Source of the DNA: Anaerolineaceae bacterium
Lineage (GTDB): Bacteria; Chloroflexota; Anaerolineae; Aggregatilineales; Phototrophicaceae
Assembly (NCBI GenBank): GCA_020634165.1
Contig: JACKCF010000001.1
Span: 1,674,001 to 1,738,000, forward strand
DNA length: 64,000 nucleotides
Direction: 5' to 3'
Positions 44,410 through 51,767 of the stretch are shown piece after piece. Below the pieces are notes generated by a model. The model made no database searches. It saw only the letters and a program-made list of their open reading frames with translations, and had not been told where the DNA came from. Position numbers and translations under genes: made by a program. How positions within the stretch are numbered: position 1 is the stretch's first letter; every line of letters begins with the position of its first letter.

Positions 44410-45609
44410 ATGGTAGATCAATCCACTATCGACACCATCAAATCCCGCGTAGAAGCCCAACGCGACGACATTCTCACATTCTTCCGCGAGATTGTGGCCA
44501 TCCCCAGCATGGAAAGCCAGATTCGTGAAGTTGGCGAGCGCATCGAAGTTGAAATGAAAAAGCTCGGCTTTGATGAAGTATTCTGGGACAAAATGGGTAA
44601 CGTCGCTGGCCGTATCGGTGATGGCCACAAAATCCTGCTTTACGACAGCCACATCGACACCGTTGGTATCGGCGACCCTGATGAATGGGAATGGGACCCG
44701 TTCCAGGGCAAGGTCGAGGACGGCATTCTGTTTGCGCGTGGGGCCTGCGACGAGAAGAACAGCACCCCCGGTATGATCTATGGTCTCGCGCTGGCCAAGG
44801 AACTTGGCCTACTGGAAGGCGTCACGGCCTACTACTTCGGCAACATGGAAGAATGGAACGATGGCTCTGCGCCACATGCCTTCGTCCAGACTGAAGGCAT
44901 CAAGCCGGATTTTGTTGTCATTGGTGAGCCAACCAAAATGCAGGTTTATCGTGGCCAAAAAGGCCGCGTTGAATTTGGCATCACGGCGAAAGGCAAGAGT
45001 GCCCATGCCGCCAGTAACTACCTCGGCGACAACGCCATCTACAAGCTGCTGCCGATCATCGAGCGCATCAAAGACCTCGAACCGGAATTGGGTGATCACG
45101 AATACCTCGGACATGGTCGTATCACTGTCACCGATATGCACGTCAAGACGCCCAGCATCAACGCTGTACCCGATGAAGCAACCATCTACATCGATCGCCG
45201 TGTCACCCTCGGCGAAACGCCGGAAGGCGAATTGGCGCGCTTGCAGGCCATCGTCGGTGATCGCAAAGATGTCACTGTCGAAATCCTCATGTACGAAGAA
45301 CCCAGCTACACCGGCTTTGTCTTCCCATTGGAAAAAATCTATCCGGCTTGGCTGCTGGAAGAAGAGCATCCTTTTGTCCAGGCGGGCGTGGAAGCAGGTA
45401 AGGCCATTTATGGCGCGATGAATACGGGCAAGTGGGATTTCTCCACCAACGGTATTTATTGGGCAGGTAAGGCAGGCATCCCGTCGATTGGCTTCGGCCC
45501 TGGCGATGAACTTCACGCCCACACCGTTCTCGATCAGGTCAAGCTGGATGACGTCGTTACTGCGACCGAGTGGTACGCGCTGCTGCCAGCCATGCTCCCT
45601 GCTAAATAA
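44410..45609 (+). CDS. ygeY: YgeY-family M20 peptidase/deacylase-like hydrolase
   Basis: Zinc amidohydrolase of the M20 family (399 aa). The metal-site residues lie in YDSHIDT (His-81, Asp-83), GACDEKN (Asp-114), MEEWNDG (Glu-147/148, catalytic and metal-binding) and the C-terminal ELHAHT. The segments GPG/ STNGIYWAGKAG and RRVTLGETPEGEL match the YgeY subgroup, which is genetically linked to the ygeW-ssnA purine/ureide cluster in E. coli and many anaerobes. Its substrate there is believed to be an N-acyl or ureido amide. In this genome it is followed by a terminator at 45632-45656, so it is transcribed alone or from the upstream promoter near 44345. Confidence 0.88.
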   Translation: MVDQSTIDTIKSRVEAQRDDILTFFREIVAIPSMESQIREVGERIEVEMKKLGFDEVFWDKMGNVAGRIGDGHKILLYDSHIDTVGIGDPDEWEWDPFQGKVEDGILFARGACDEKNSTPGMIYGLALAKELGLLEGVTAYYFGNMEEWNDGSAPHAFVQTEGIKPDFVVIGEPTKMQVYRGQKGRVEFGITAKGKSAHAASNYLGDNAIYKLLPIIERIKDLEPELGDHEYLGHGRITVTDMHVKTPSINAVPDEATIYIDRRVTLGETPEGELARLQAIVGDRKDVTVEILMYEEPSYTGFVFPLEKIYPAWLLEEEHPFVQAGVEAGKAIYGAMNTGKWDFSTNGIYWAGKAGIPSIGFGPGDELHAHTVLDQVKLDDVVTATEWYALLPAMLPAK

Positions 45610-45631
45610 GGCTAGCTAGCGGATGACAAAG

Positions 45632-45656
45632 AGTGCCCCTCGTGGGCACTTTTTTA
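45632..45656 (+). terminator. Intrinsic terminator of ygeY
   Basis: AGTGCCC (45632-45638) and GGGCACT (45644-45650) pair around a 5-nt loop and are followed by six Ts, 23 nt after the ygeY stop. Confidence 0.9.
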
Positions 45657-45669
45657 TTAGAAACACATC

Positions 45670-45695
45670 AATAAACGGACTATGGTCCGTTTATT
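45670..45695. promoter_or_regulatory. Perfect 11-4-11 operator-like palindrome over the dioxygenase promoter
   Basis: AATAAACGGAC (45670-45680) and GTCCGTTTATT (45685-45695) are exact reverse complements separated by TATG. No T-run follows, so it is not a terminator. The GGAC-N4-GTCC core resembles TetR/MarR-type operators. It overlaps the -35/spacer region of the extended -10 element at 45697-45705, so a bound repressor would block transcription of the dioxygenase-carboxylesterase operon. No regulator gene is adjacent. Confidence 0.8.
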
Positions 45696-45696
45696 G

Positions 45697-45705
45697 TGTA
45701 ATAAT
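45697..45705 (+). promoter_or_regulatory. Extended -10 promoter of the dioxygenase-carboxylesterase operon
   Basis: TGT-AATAAT (45697-45705) matches an extended -10 element (TGn plus a 5/6 hexamer). The expected -35 region falls inside the palindrome at 45670-45695. Transcription would begin near 45712. Confidence 0.5.
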
Positions 45706-45762
45706 GGCAGCCTCATCTGCGTCCGCTAATATGTAGCTGGCCAATAAGAGAGGCACTCAACC

Positions 45763-46845
45763 ATGAAAATCCTAGGTCTGCATCACATCACCCTGGTGAC
45801 AAATAACGCACAAAACAATGTCGATTTTTACGTTGGCGTCTTGGGACTGCGCTTCATCAAGAAGACAGTCAACTTCGATGACCCAACCGCCTATCATCTC
45901 TACTACGGCGACTACGAAGGCACCCCTGGCTCGGCTGTGACTTTCTTCGAGTGGCGCGATGCCCGCAAAGGGCGGTCCGGTATTGGTGGCACCCATCACT
46001 TCGCACTCGCTGTCGCCGATGAAACGGGGCTGCTCAAGTGGAAGCGCCGCCTGACCGACCTCGGCATGGCTGTGCTTGGTCCCTATGATCGCCAGTACTT
46101 CAAGAGCATCTACTTCAGCGATCCAGATGGCACCATCGTAGAAATCGCGACTCAAGGCCCTGGCATGACCGTCGATGAACCCGCCGAATCCCTGGGCGAA
46201 ACGTATCAGCCTGTGCCGGAAGCACTCCAGCGTGCCAATCGCGATGAGGCAGCGATTGAGGCCATCACCTGGCCGGAACCCGTACCCGTCATTACCGATG
46301 ATATGGCGCTCAGATTCGGGATGCATCACATCTCAGCCTTCAGCAGCGATGTCCAGCGTACCCACGCTTTCCTCAGTGGGGTGTTGGGCCTGCGGCGCGT
46401 CAAGATGACCGATCACTACGACTATCCTGGCATGCCGCATTGGTACTGGGGCGTCGATGATGGCAAACCTGGCACCCTCGTGACCTATTTCGGCCACACA
46501 CCAGGGCGCGGAAAGTATGCCATCCCAGGCGCAGGTCAGACGCATCACTTTGCCTTCGCGGTTAAAGACGAGGAAGAACAGGAACTCTGGCGCGAAAAGC
46601 TCATGCAGAATGGCTACCGTGTATCGCCCATCATGAACCGCGATTACTTCCGCAGCATCTACACCAGCGATCCCGATGGTCATATCGTCGAATTGGCGAC
46701 GCTTGGCCCGGGCTTTGCCGTCGATGAACCCCTAGCGGAATTGGGTACAGCGCTTAAGCTGCCGGAATGGCTTGAGCAGCACCGCAGCCAGATCGAGAAT
46801 AGCCTGATCCCGATTCAGGTTCCTGAAAGGCCAGTCGAAGCATGA
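45763..46845 (+). CDS. Ring-cleaving dioxygenase of the glyoxalase/VOC fold (MhqO-like)
   Basis: Protein of 360 aa built of two VOC (glyoxalase/extradiol dioxygenase) halves. Metal ligands in the first half are His in GLHHITLVT, His in GGTHHFALAV and Glu in TIVEIATQGPG; the second half repeats them as GMHHISAFS, GQTHHFAFAV and HIVELATLGPG. This duplicated form matches the MhqO/LinE-type hydroquinone and catechol dioxygenases used in electrophile detoxification. The ATG has a GAGAGG ribosome site and overlaps the carboxylesterase gene by 4 bp. An operator-like palindrome sits 68 bp upstream, so it is probably repressor-controlled, as mhqO is by MhqR in Bacillus. Confidence 0.9.
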   Translation: MKILGLHHITLVTNNAQNNVDFYVGVLGLRFIKKTVNFDDPTAYHLYYGDYEGTPGSAVTFFEWRDARKGRSGIGGTHHFALAVADETGLLKWKRRLTDLGMAVLGPYDRQYFKSIYFSDPDGTIVEIATQGPGMTVDEPAESLGETYQPVPEALQRANRDEAAIEAITWPEPVPVITDDMALRFGMHHISAFSSDVQRTHAFLSGVLGLRRVKMTDHYDYPGMPHWYWGVDDGKPGTLVTYFGHTPGRGKYAIPGAGQTHHFAFAVKDEEEQELWREKLMQNGYRVSPIMNRDYFRSIYTSDPDGHIVELATLGPGFAVDEPLAELGTALKLPEWLEQHRSQIENSLIPIQVPERPVEA

Positions 46846-47480
46846 CCAGTCCACATAGCTCAACGCCTGTGATGGAAACGGGTCTGCCAGTCGCGGAAGC
46901 CCAGGCGGCTCTGGTACTCATTCACGGTCGTGGGGCCGGCCCACAGGGCATGATGCCTTTACTGGCCCACCTGAACGTGCCTGGATACACCTACCTGCTG
47001 CCAGCGGCATCTGGCAATACCTGGTACCCAAACCGTTTCATCGTCCCGCGGGAACAAAATCAACCTTACCTGGATGCGGCGCTGGGAAAGATCGATAGCG
47101 TCGTATCACATCTGATAGAGCAGGGCATCCCGACTGAAAAAATCGTGCTGCTTGGGTTTTCTCAAGGCGCTTGTCTGGCGACAGAATATGCCGCTCGCAA
47201 TCCGGCGCGCTATGGCGGGGTGGTTGCTCTCAGCGGAGGTTTAATCGGTGCTGAAGGCGAACTAACAGGCTACGAAGGCGATTTACAGGGCACACCCATT
47301 TACCTCGGCTGTGATGCCGAGGACGTCCATATTCCACAGCAGCGCGTCCACGATTCTGCCGACATCCTCAGCAACCTGGGCGGGCAGGTCAAGAAGCAGA
47401 TTTTCAACGGCTTGGGGCATAGTGTCAATGAGGTTGAATTGGCCATTGCCCGTAGCATGATGACCAGGGTGACAGAATAA
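46842..47480 (+). CDS. Phospholipase/carboxylesterase family alpha/beta hydrolase (MhqD-like)
   Basis: Cytoplasmic esterase of 212 aa. The nucleophile elbow GFSQG carries Ser-107, candidate Asp in GCDAEDVHIP (near 162) and His in GLGHSVNE (near 192), completing the triad. The HGRGAGPQGMM loop is the oxyanion region. It overlaps the dioxygenase stop as ATGA and is ended by the terminator at 47488-47511. The same gene pair (mhqO-mhqD) is induced by quinones in Bacillus, so the two probably act sequentially on electrophilic aromatics. Confidence 0.88.
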   Translation: MTSPHSSTPVMETGLPVAEAQAALVLIHGRGAGPQGMMPLLAHLNVPGYTYLLPAASGNTWYPNRFIVPREQNQPYLDAALGKIDSVVSHLIEQGIPTEKIVLLGFSQGACLATEYAARNPARYGGVVALSGGLIGAEGELTGYEGDLQGTPIYLGCDAEDVHIPQQRVHDSADILSNLGGQVKKQIFNGLGHSVNEVELAIARSMMTRVTE

Positions 47481-47487
47481 CATCGTA

Positions 47488-47511
47488 GGGGCAAGACATT
47501 GCCCCTTTTTT
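47488..47511 (+). terminator. Intrinsic terminator of the dioxygenase operon, related to the dispersed repeat
   Basis: GGGGCAA (47488-47494) and TTGCCCC (47499-47505) form a 7-bp stem with a GACA loop and a following run of Ts. It is preceded by CGTA as in the palindromic repeats at 44259 and 50193, suggesting a shared origin. Confidence 0.85.
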
Positions 47512-47526
47512 AATATCGTAGATTTC

Positions 47527-47865
47527 CTACCGATTATCCCCACTGCCACGAATCACCCCACGCTCTTTTCGGGAAGCTAATTTCTCTAAATTCGCCGCGC
47601 CGATGTCCTCTAGCTCAATGCCGAATTCATACGCGACCATCGCTACATACCACAGTACATCGCCCAATTCTGCCGCGATGTCGTCTTTAATATCTGCTGC
47701 GCTGTAATCGCCACGCAGGATTTTCTTGGCTTTGTTGGCAATTTCGCCAGCCTCACCCACCAGGCCCATCGTCGTGTAGGCGATGCCGTCGGTTGTGCCT
47801 TGCTCCTGGCGTGTATAGGTTGTGCGCGCGCGTGCCTGATAGTCGCTCAGTGTCAACCGGCCCAT
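47527..47865 (-). CDS. MazG-like nucleotide pyrophosphohydrolase
   Basis: Small all-alpha NTP pyrophosphohydrolase (112 aa) that converts nucleoside triphosphates to monophosphates, usually clearing aberrant nucleotides. The MazG metal motifs EAGEIANKAKK (E-x-x-E) and ELGDVLWYVAMVA (E-x-x-D) are present. The ATG at 47865 is chosen because GGGGAG precedes it; the longer frame to 47982 overlaps the divergent promoter region and is unsupported. It is divergent from ygeW, whose leader lies just upstream. A single MazG unit this short resembles the MazG-like/iMazG group rather than full-length MazG. Confidence 0.88.
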   Translation of the reverse strand: MGRLTLSDYQARARTTYTRQEQGTTDGIAYTTMGLVGEAGEIANKAKKILRGDYSAADIKDDIAAELGDVLWYVAMVAYEFGIELEDIGAANLEKLASRKERGVIRGSGDNR

Positions 47866-47934
47866 AATGAACTCCCCTGTGTGTTGGTCGCTGATGTATT
47901 GTGTGGTTGGTAAATCAGCAGTAAGATTGGCGTC

Positions 47935-47943
47935 TGTTATAGT
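47935..47943 (+). promoter_or_regulatory. Extended -10 promoter of ygeW
   Basis: TGT-TATAGT (47935-47943) matches an extended -10 element; the -35 region is weak. Transcription would start near 47950, which places the alternative ATG at 47947 outside or at the edge of the message and supports the start at 47977. Confidence 0.5.
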
Positions 47944-47976
47944 ATCATGCAACCCACCACTAAGGGAGTTCCGAAC

Positions 47977-48957
47977 ATGCAAACAGATTTAAGGGGCCGC
48001 GATCTCATTACCACTCAGGAGTGGTCTAAAGAAGAAATCGAAACCCTCATCGACGTCGCCTTTGACCTCAAGCGCAAGCGTGCCTTGGGTGAACCCCACG
48101 CACTGCTGCGTGACAAAGTGCTGGCGATGTTGTTTTTCTTTACAAGCACCCGTACCCGCGTCAGCTTTGAAGCCGGTATGGCCCAGTTAGGCGGCCATGC
48201 CCAGTTTATTGATAGCACCACCACTCAGATCAGTCACGGCGACACCGCCAAGGAAATTGGCGAGATTATCGGTCGCTATACCGATGGTATTGCCATTCGC
48301 CAGTGTGACTGGAACTTTGGCAACCAGTACATTCGTGACGTGGCCGCCGCCAGCCGCGTGCCGATCCTGAACATGCAGTGCGACGTTTATCACCCATTCC
48401 AGATTCTGGCCGATCTCATGACCATTATGGAGAAATTTGGTCGTGATCTGCGTGGCCGGACGATTAACGTGTCCTGGGCTTATGCCAGCAGTTACCAGAA
48501 GCCTATCAGCGTGCCGCAAAGTCTCATTCTGCTGATGACCCGCTTTGGCATGAACGTCAAACTGACGCGCCCACCGGAGTACAAACTCATGCCTGATATC
48601 GTCGAACAGGCCAAAGAAAACGCCCGTATTTCCGGTGGCGCGCTCGACATCATCGAAGACTTCGACGAAGGCTTCAAAGGGGCTGACATTGTCTATCCCA
48701 AGAGCTGGGGGAGCTGGCTGACCACTGAAGACAACAACGAATCAGCGGAAATCGGCAAGAAATATACCGACTGGATCACCGATGACCGTCGTATGGCCCT
48801 TGCCAAAGAACACGCCATCTACATGCACTGTCTGCCAGCAGATCGTAACATCGAAGTTACCGACAGCGTCATTGATGGCCCGCAAAGTGTTGTTTATGAT
48901 GAGGCTGAAAATCGCCTGCACGTCCAGAAAGCGGCCATGGCCCTGACCATGCGCTAG
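47977..48957 (+). CDS. ygeW: YgeW-type knotted carbamoyltransferase
   Basis: Carbamoyltransferase of the ATCase/OTCase superfamily (326 aa). The carbamoyl-phosphate site STRTR is at residues 57-61. QISHGDT, QCDVYHPFQILADL, the WAYASSYQKPISVPQSLILL proline-loop region and YPKSWGSW follow in order, and HCLPAD lies near 283. These segments match E. coli YgeW (QIAHGET, QCDIDHPTQSMADL, WAYSPSYGKPLSVPQ) better than ornithine carbamoyltransferase, although the F-F-T-STRTR form is shared. GGGAG precedes the ATG. YgeW is thought to release carbamoyl phosphate from a ureido intermediate of purine breakdown, which the carbamate kinase encoded at 50315 could turn into ATP. OTCase is the main alternative. 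Confidence 0.85.
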   Translation: MQTDLRGRDLITTQEWSKEEIETLIDVAFDLKRKRALGEPHALLRDKVLAMLFFFTSTRTRVSFEAGMAQLGGHAQFIDSTTTQISHGDTAKEIGEIIGRYTDGIAIRQCDWNFGNQYIRDVAAASRVPILNMQCDVYHPFQILADLMTIMEKFGRDLRGRTINVSWAYASSYQKPISVPQSLILLMTRFGMNVKLTRPPEYKLMPDIVEQAKENARISGGALDIIEDFDEGFKGADIVYPKSWGSWLTTEDNNESAEIGKKYTDWITDDRRMALAKEHAIYMHCLPADRNIEVTDSVIDGPQSVVYDEAENRLHVQKAAMALTMR

Positions 48958-48997
48958 GTCGCAGCAGCGCACCATCAGACAAATAGAGGGGGTAAGG

Positions 48998-49465
48998 ATG
49001 TCCGGCCCAGGCCATGAGCAAGATCATAACCAGGAAAATACATCATCTCTCATTCGCAATGTCAACAAACTGTTCCATGAGCAGATGACATTAGGCGAAC
49101 GTGCCGCTGACAAAGTGGCAGGCATGGTTGGCTCCTGGCCATTCATCATTATTCAGACCATTTTGCTCATCGTCTGGGTGATTGTGAATTCGGTCGCCTG
49201 GGCCAATGCCTGGGACCCTTACCCCTTCATTCTCATGAATTTGATTCTCTCGACGCAGGCAGCGTTTACGGCACCCATCATCATGATGAGCCAGAACCGA
49301 CAGGCTGATAAAGACCGTATTGAAGCCCACAACGATTATCAGGTGAATATCAAGTCGGAGCAGGAAATTCAGGGCCTCATCGCGCAATTGCAGGAACAGA
49401 ACAGGCAGTTGCAGTTGATTATCAACCATCTGAAGCTGGATGCTGCCGACAATCAGACGATATGA
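48998..49465 (+). CDS. DUF1003 membrane protein
   Basis: Small membrane protein of 155 aa of the DUF1003 family. The LGERAADKVAGMVGSWPFI signature precedes two transmembrane helices (about residues 47-66 and 78-100). The C-terminal half is a soluble helix (RQADKDRIEAHNDYQVNIKSE) predicted to form a coiled coil (LIAQLQEQNRQLQLI). Function is unknown. It overlaps the DNA-glycosylase gene as ATGA, an odd coupling for a membrane and a DNA-repair protein. Confidence 0.88.
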   Translation: MSGPGHEQDHNQENTSSLIRNVNKLFHEQMTLGERAADKVAGMVGSWPFIIIQTILLIVWVIVNSVAWANAWDPYPFILMNLILSTQAAFTAPIIMMSQNRQADKDRIEAHNDYQVNIKSEQEIQGLIAQLQEQNRQLQLIINHLKLDAADNQTI

Positions 49466-49962
49466 GCATTCTGCCCGATGTGCTGGCTCCTGGCCTGCGA
49501 CTGGTTTTCTGTGGAACGGCCCCCAGCGATGTCTCTGCCAGGGAAGGCGCCTACTACGCCAATCCAGCCAATAAATTCTGGCCGACCTTGCATCAGGCTG
49601 GATTCATAAAAGTACAGTTACATCCGCAGCAGTTCCGGCAGGTGACCCAGTTTGGCATCGGCCTGACGGACCTGGCGAAATTTGCCCAAGGGGTGGATGC
49701 CGTGCTCAAGGCGGATGACTTTGATGTAGCAGCGTTGCAAGAAAAACTGCTGCGTTATCAGCCCAAGATGGTGGCATTCACCAGCAAGAAGGCGGCATCA
49801 GTCTTTTTCGGTACAACAACCGGACGCATCCAATATGGCTTGCAATCCCAGCAGTTGGGACCGACCCAATTCTGGGTGCTGACCTCGCCCAGTGGGGCGG
49901 CTGTTCGCTATTGGGATATCTCCCATTGGACCGCCCTGGCGAATTGGTTCAACGTGACGTGA
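49462..49962 (+). CDS. Mismatch-specific uracil-DNA glycosylase (Mug/TDG-type)
   Basis: DNA repair glycosylase of 166 aa that removes uracil or thymine from mismatches with guanine. The CGTAPSDVSAREGAYYANPANKFW segment corresponds to motif A of the Mug/TDG (family 2) group, with the pyrimidine-contact Asn in NKFW. The second motif falls in the VLTSPSGAAV region near residue 137. Translation is coupled to the upstream DUF1003 gene. It is somewhat shorter than E. coli Mug, and the exact mismatch preference is unknown. Confidence 0.85.
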   Translation: MSILPDVLAPGLRLVFCGTAPSDVSAREGAYYANPANKFWPTLHQAGFIKVQLHPQQFRQVTQFGIGLTDLAKFAQGVDAVLKADDFDVAALQEKLLRYQPKMVAFTSKKAASVFFGTTTGRIQYGLQSQQLGPTQFWVLTSPSGAAVRYWDISHWTALANWFNVT

Positions 49963-50192
49963 TGCGGCTTCTATTAGCCAAAATGAGTGCAGAAAGGCGT
50001 CCTTCTACCTCATGGGGAAGGACAGAAGGATACGGGTTTTACAGCCAAATATCATCTGGTCAATTGCCTGGATATGTACTAAGTATTCTTAGCGATTGAA
50101 TGAGTAATATTGTGTGAATTGATGTTAATCGAACAAATATTGCACACATTATTTGAGCAGTGGTTACACTTCACGGAACACGGTTTGACTAC

Positions 50193-50217
50193 CGTAGGGG
50201 CGCAACATGTTGCGCCC
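50193..50217. repeat. Dispersed palindromic repeat, copy 2
   Basis: CGTAGGGGCGCAACATGTTGCGCCC contains a perfect 20-bp palindrome (GGGCGCAACA with its complement, 50198-50217) and is followed by GTTTTTG. It shares the outer part with the copy at 44259 and differs in the centre. It may also terminate readthrough from the DUF1003-glycosylase transcript. Confidence 0.75.
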
Positions 50218-50275
50218 GTTTTTGACGTAAATCTGTGGAACAGCGGTATCACACGAATAGGTTCTAATAGAATCG

Positions 50276-50281
50276 TATAAT
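50276..50281 (+). promoter_or_regulatory. Predicted -10 element of the long catabolism/F420 operon
   Basis: A perfect TATAAT lies 34 bp before the carbamate kinase ATG. The -35 region is weak. It is the only promoter-like site found upstream of the 14-gene, nearly gapless run from 50315 to the window end. Confidence 0.5.
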
Positions 50282-50314
50282 TCTTACCTGATTAGGAACG
50301 GATAGGCGAATCGC

Positions 50315-51283
50315 ATGATAGAAAAATTGGCGATTATTGCAATTGGTGGCAATTCTTTAATTGAAGACCCCAAAGACCCTGGCATCGCGCGCCAGTGGGA
50401 TGCTGTACGCCGGACCTGTCGGCACATCGCGGAGATGGTCGCTGAGGGCTGGCACGTTATTGTGACGCATGGCAATGGCCCCCAGGTCGGTTATATCGTG
50501 CGCCGAGGAGAAATTGCAGCTAAAGAAGGCATCCATGATGTACCCCTCGACCTCGTCGTTGCCGATACCCAGGGCAGCATTGGTTATATGCTCTCACAGG
50601 CCCTTGATAATTCCCTGCGCCGCCTGGGCATGAACCGCACCGTCGCCAGCGTCATTACCCAGGTCCGTGTCGATCCTGACGACTCCGCCTTCCAGAACCC
50701 GACCAAGCCCATTGGTGGTTTCATGACCGAACAGGAAGCCCGTTTGTATGAGCAGCAGGGTTGGGATGTCATGGAGGATGCCGGACGGGGTTGGCGTCGT
50801 GTGGTAGCTTCGCCAAAACCATTAGCAATACAGGAAATCAACGCCATCCAGGCGCTGATGCTGAGTGGCTACGTCCTGATTGCCTGCGGCGGCGGCGGTG
50901 TGCCTGTCGTGCGTAATGAATATGGCAGCTTGCGTGGCGTCTATGCGGTCATCGACAAAGATCGTTCCAGCGCTCTGCTCGCCAAAACGCTTCGTGCCGA
51001 TCTGCTGATTATCTCTACTGGCGTGGAAAAAGTCTCGCTCAACTTCAATACGCCTGAGCAAAAAGACCTCGATGAATTGACGTTGCAGGAAGCCCAGAGC
51101 TATATGGAGCAGGGGCACTTTGCCAAGGGCAGTATGCTGCCCAAGATCGAAGCCGCCATCGACTTCGTGCAATCGGGCGGCCCCAGAGCGATCATTACCA
51201 ATCCGGCCAACCTCAAACGCGCCCTGCACCACGAGACAGGCACCCACATTGTCCCTGGCTCCTGGGAGCTGGATGATGCCTAG
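50315..51283 (+). CDS. arcC: Carbamate kinase
   Basis: Converts carbamoyl phosphate and ADP to ATP, CO2 and ammonia, or the reverse, in the cytoplasm (322 aa). The amino-acid-kinase fold shows IAIGGNSL at the N-terminus, VTHGNGPQVG, DVPLDLVVADTQGSIGYML and the CGGGGVPV loop, with the KGSMLPKIEAAIDF signature near the C-terminus; all match ArcC/YqeA. The gene leads a plus-strand array in which almost all genes overlap or nearly abut. Since ygeW is upstream and SsnA follows, its likely source of carbamoyl phosphate is ureide breakdown rather than arginine deiminase, for which no genes are seen. Confidence 0.95.
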   Translation: MIEKLAIIAIGGNSLIEDPKDPGIARQWDAVRRTCRHIAEMVAEGWHVIVTHGNGPQVGYIVRRGEIAAKEGIHDVPLDLVVADTQGSIGYMLSQALDNSLRRLGMNRTVASVITQVRVDPDDSAFQNPTKPIGGFMTEQEARLYEQQGWDVMEDAGRGWRRVVASPKPLAIQEINAIQALMLSGYVLIACGGGGVPVVRNEYGSLRGVYAVIDKDRSSALLAKTLRADLLIISTGVEKVSLNFNTPEQKDLDELTLQEAQSYMEQGHFAKGSMLPKIEAAIDFVQSGGPRAIITNPANLKRALHHETGTHIVPGSWELDDA

Positions 51284-51767
51284 TCAATCGCCATATAGCC
51301 ATGCCCCAGCCGACTACGACTGTGCCATGTGTAGCATCGTTGCCCATGATCGTCGTTTTTATACTCAGCCGGAAGACATCGTCTTTCAGACCGAGGTGGT
51401 CACGGCTTTCATCGGTTCACACTGGTGGCCAAAAGATAAGGGACATGTCATCATCGTCCCCAACGAACACATTGAAAACCTCTACGCCATGCCATTCGAT
51501 ACAGGCGGCCACATCCTGGCGACTGCTCGGCGGATCGCGCTGGCATTCAAGGCGGTTTATCAGTGTGATGGCACCTCCACTCGCCAGCACAACGAACCCG
51601 CTGGCTATCAGGAAGTGTTTCATTATCATCTGCACGTTTTCCCGCGTTACGAAGGCGATGAGCTTTACACATCGACCTATGATCGTTACCTGACCACACC
51701 GGAAGAACGATTGCCATACGCGGAAAAATTGCGCCATTACTTTGCAACAGAAAGGGGCCAATCGTGA
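51276..51767 (+). CDS. HIT family protein (histidine triad nucleotide hydrolase)
   Basis: Small nucleotide-binding protein of 163 aa. The histidine triad FHYHLHVFPR lies near residues 113-122, matching H-x-H-x-H-x-x. The N-terminal CAMCSIV and the VPNEHIENLYAM strand are typical of HinT/Fhit-like proteins that hydrolyse nucleotide phosphoramidates or dinucleotides. The ATG at 51276 is chosen because GGAG lies 7 nt upstream. It overlaps the carbamate kinase stop by 8 bp and the threonine synthase gene by 4 bp (GTGA). Confidence 0.88.
   Translation: MPSQSPYSHAPADYDCAMCSIVAHDRRFYTQPEDIVFQTEVVTAFIGSHWWPKDKGHVIIVPNEHIENLYAMPFDTGGHILATARRIALAFKAVYQCDGTSTRQHNEPAGYQEVFHYHLHVFPRYEGDELYTSTYDRYLTTPEERLPYAEKLRHYFATERGQS

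Larger units (their letters stand above)
49963..50314. other. Intergenic region of 352 bp with repeat and promoter
   Basis: No gene of convincing length is found. It holds a weak inverted repeat (GTCCTTC 49999-50005, GAAGGAC 50017-50023), the dispersed palindrome at 50193-50217 and the predicted -10 element at 50276. The rest is AT-rich with nothing I recognise. Confidence 0.6.

Noticed and set aside
45670..45695. Second terminator behind ygeY
   Set aside because: Although a perfect inverted repeat, it has no downstream T-run, and a proper terminator already lies at 45632-45656; its position over a promoter favours an operator.
47977..48957. Ornithine carbamoyltransferase (argF) annotation
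   Set aside because: STRTR and HCLPA are shared, but QISHGDT, the WAYASSYQKPISVPQ loop and YPKSW resemble YgeW, and the neighbourhood contains ygeY, carbamate kinase and ssnA. OTCase is kept only as an alternative in the feature.
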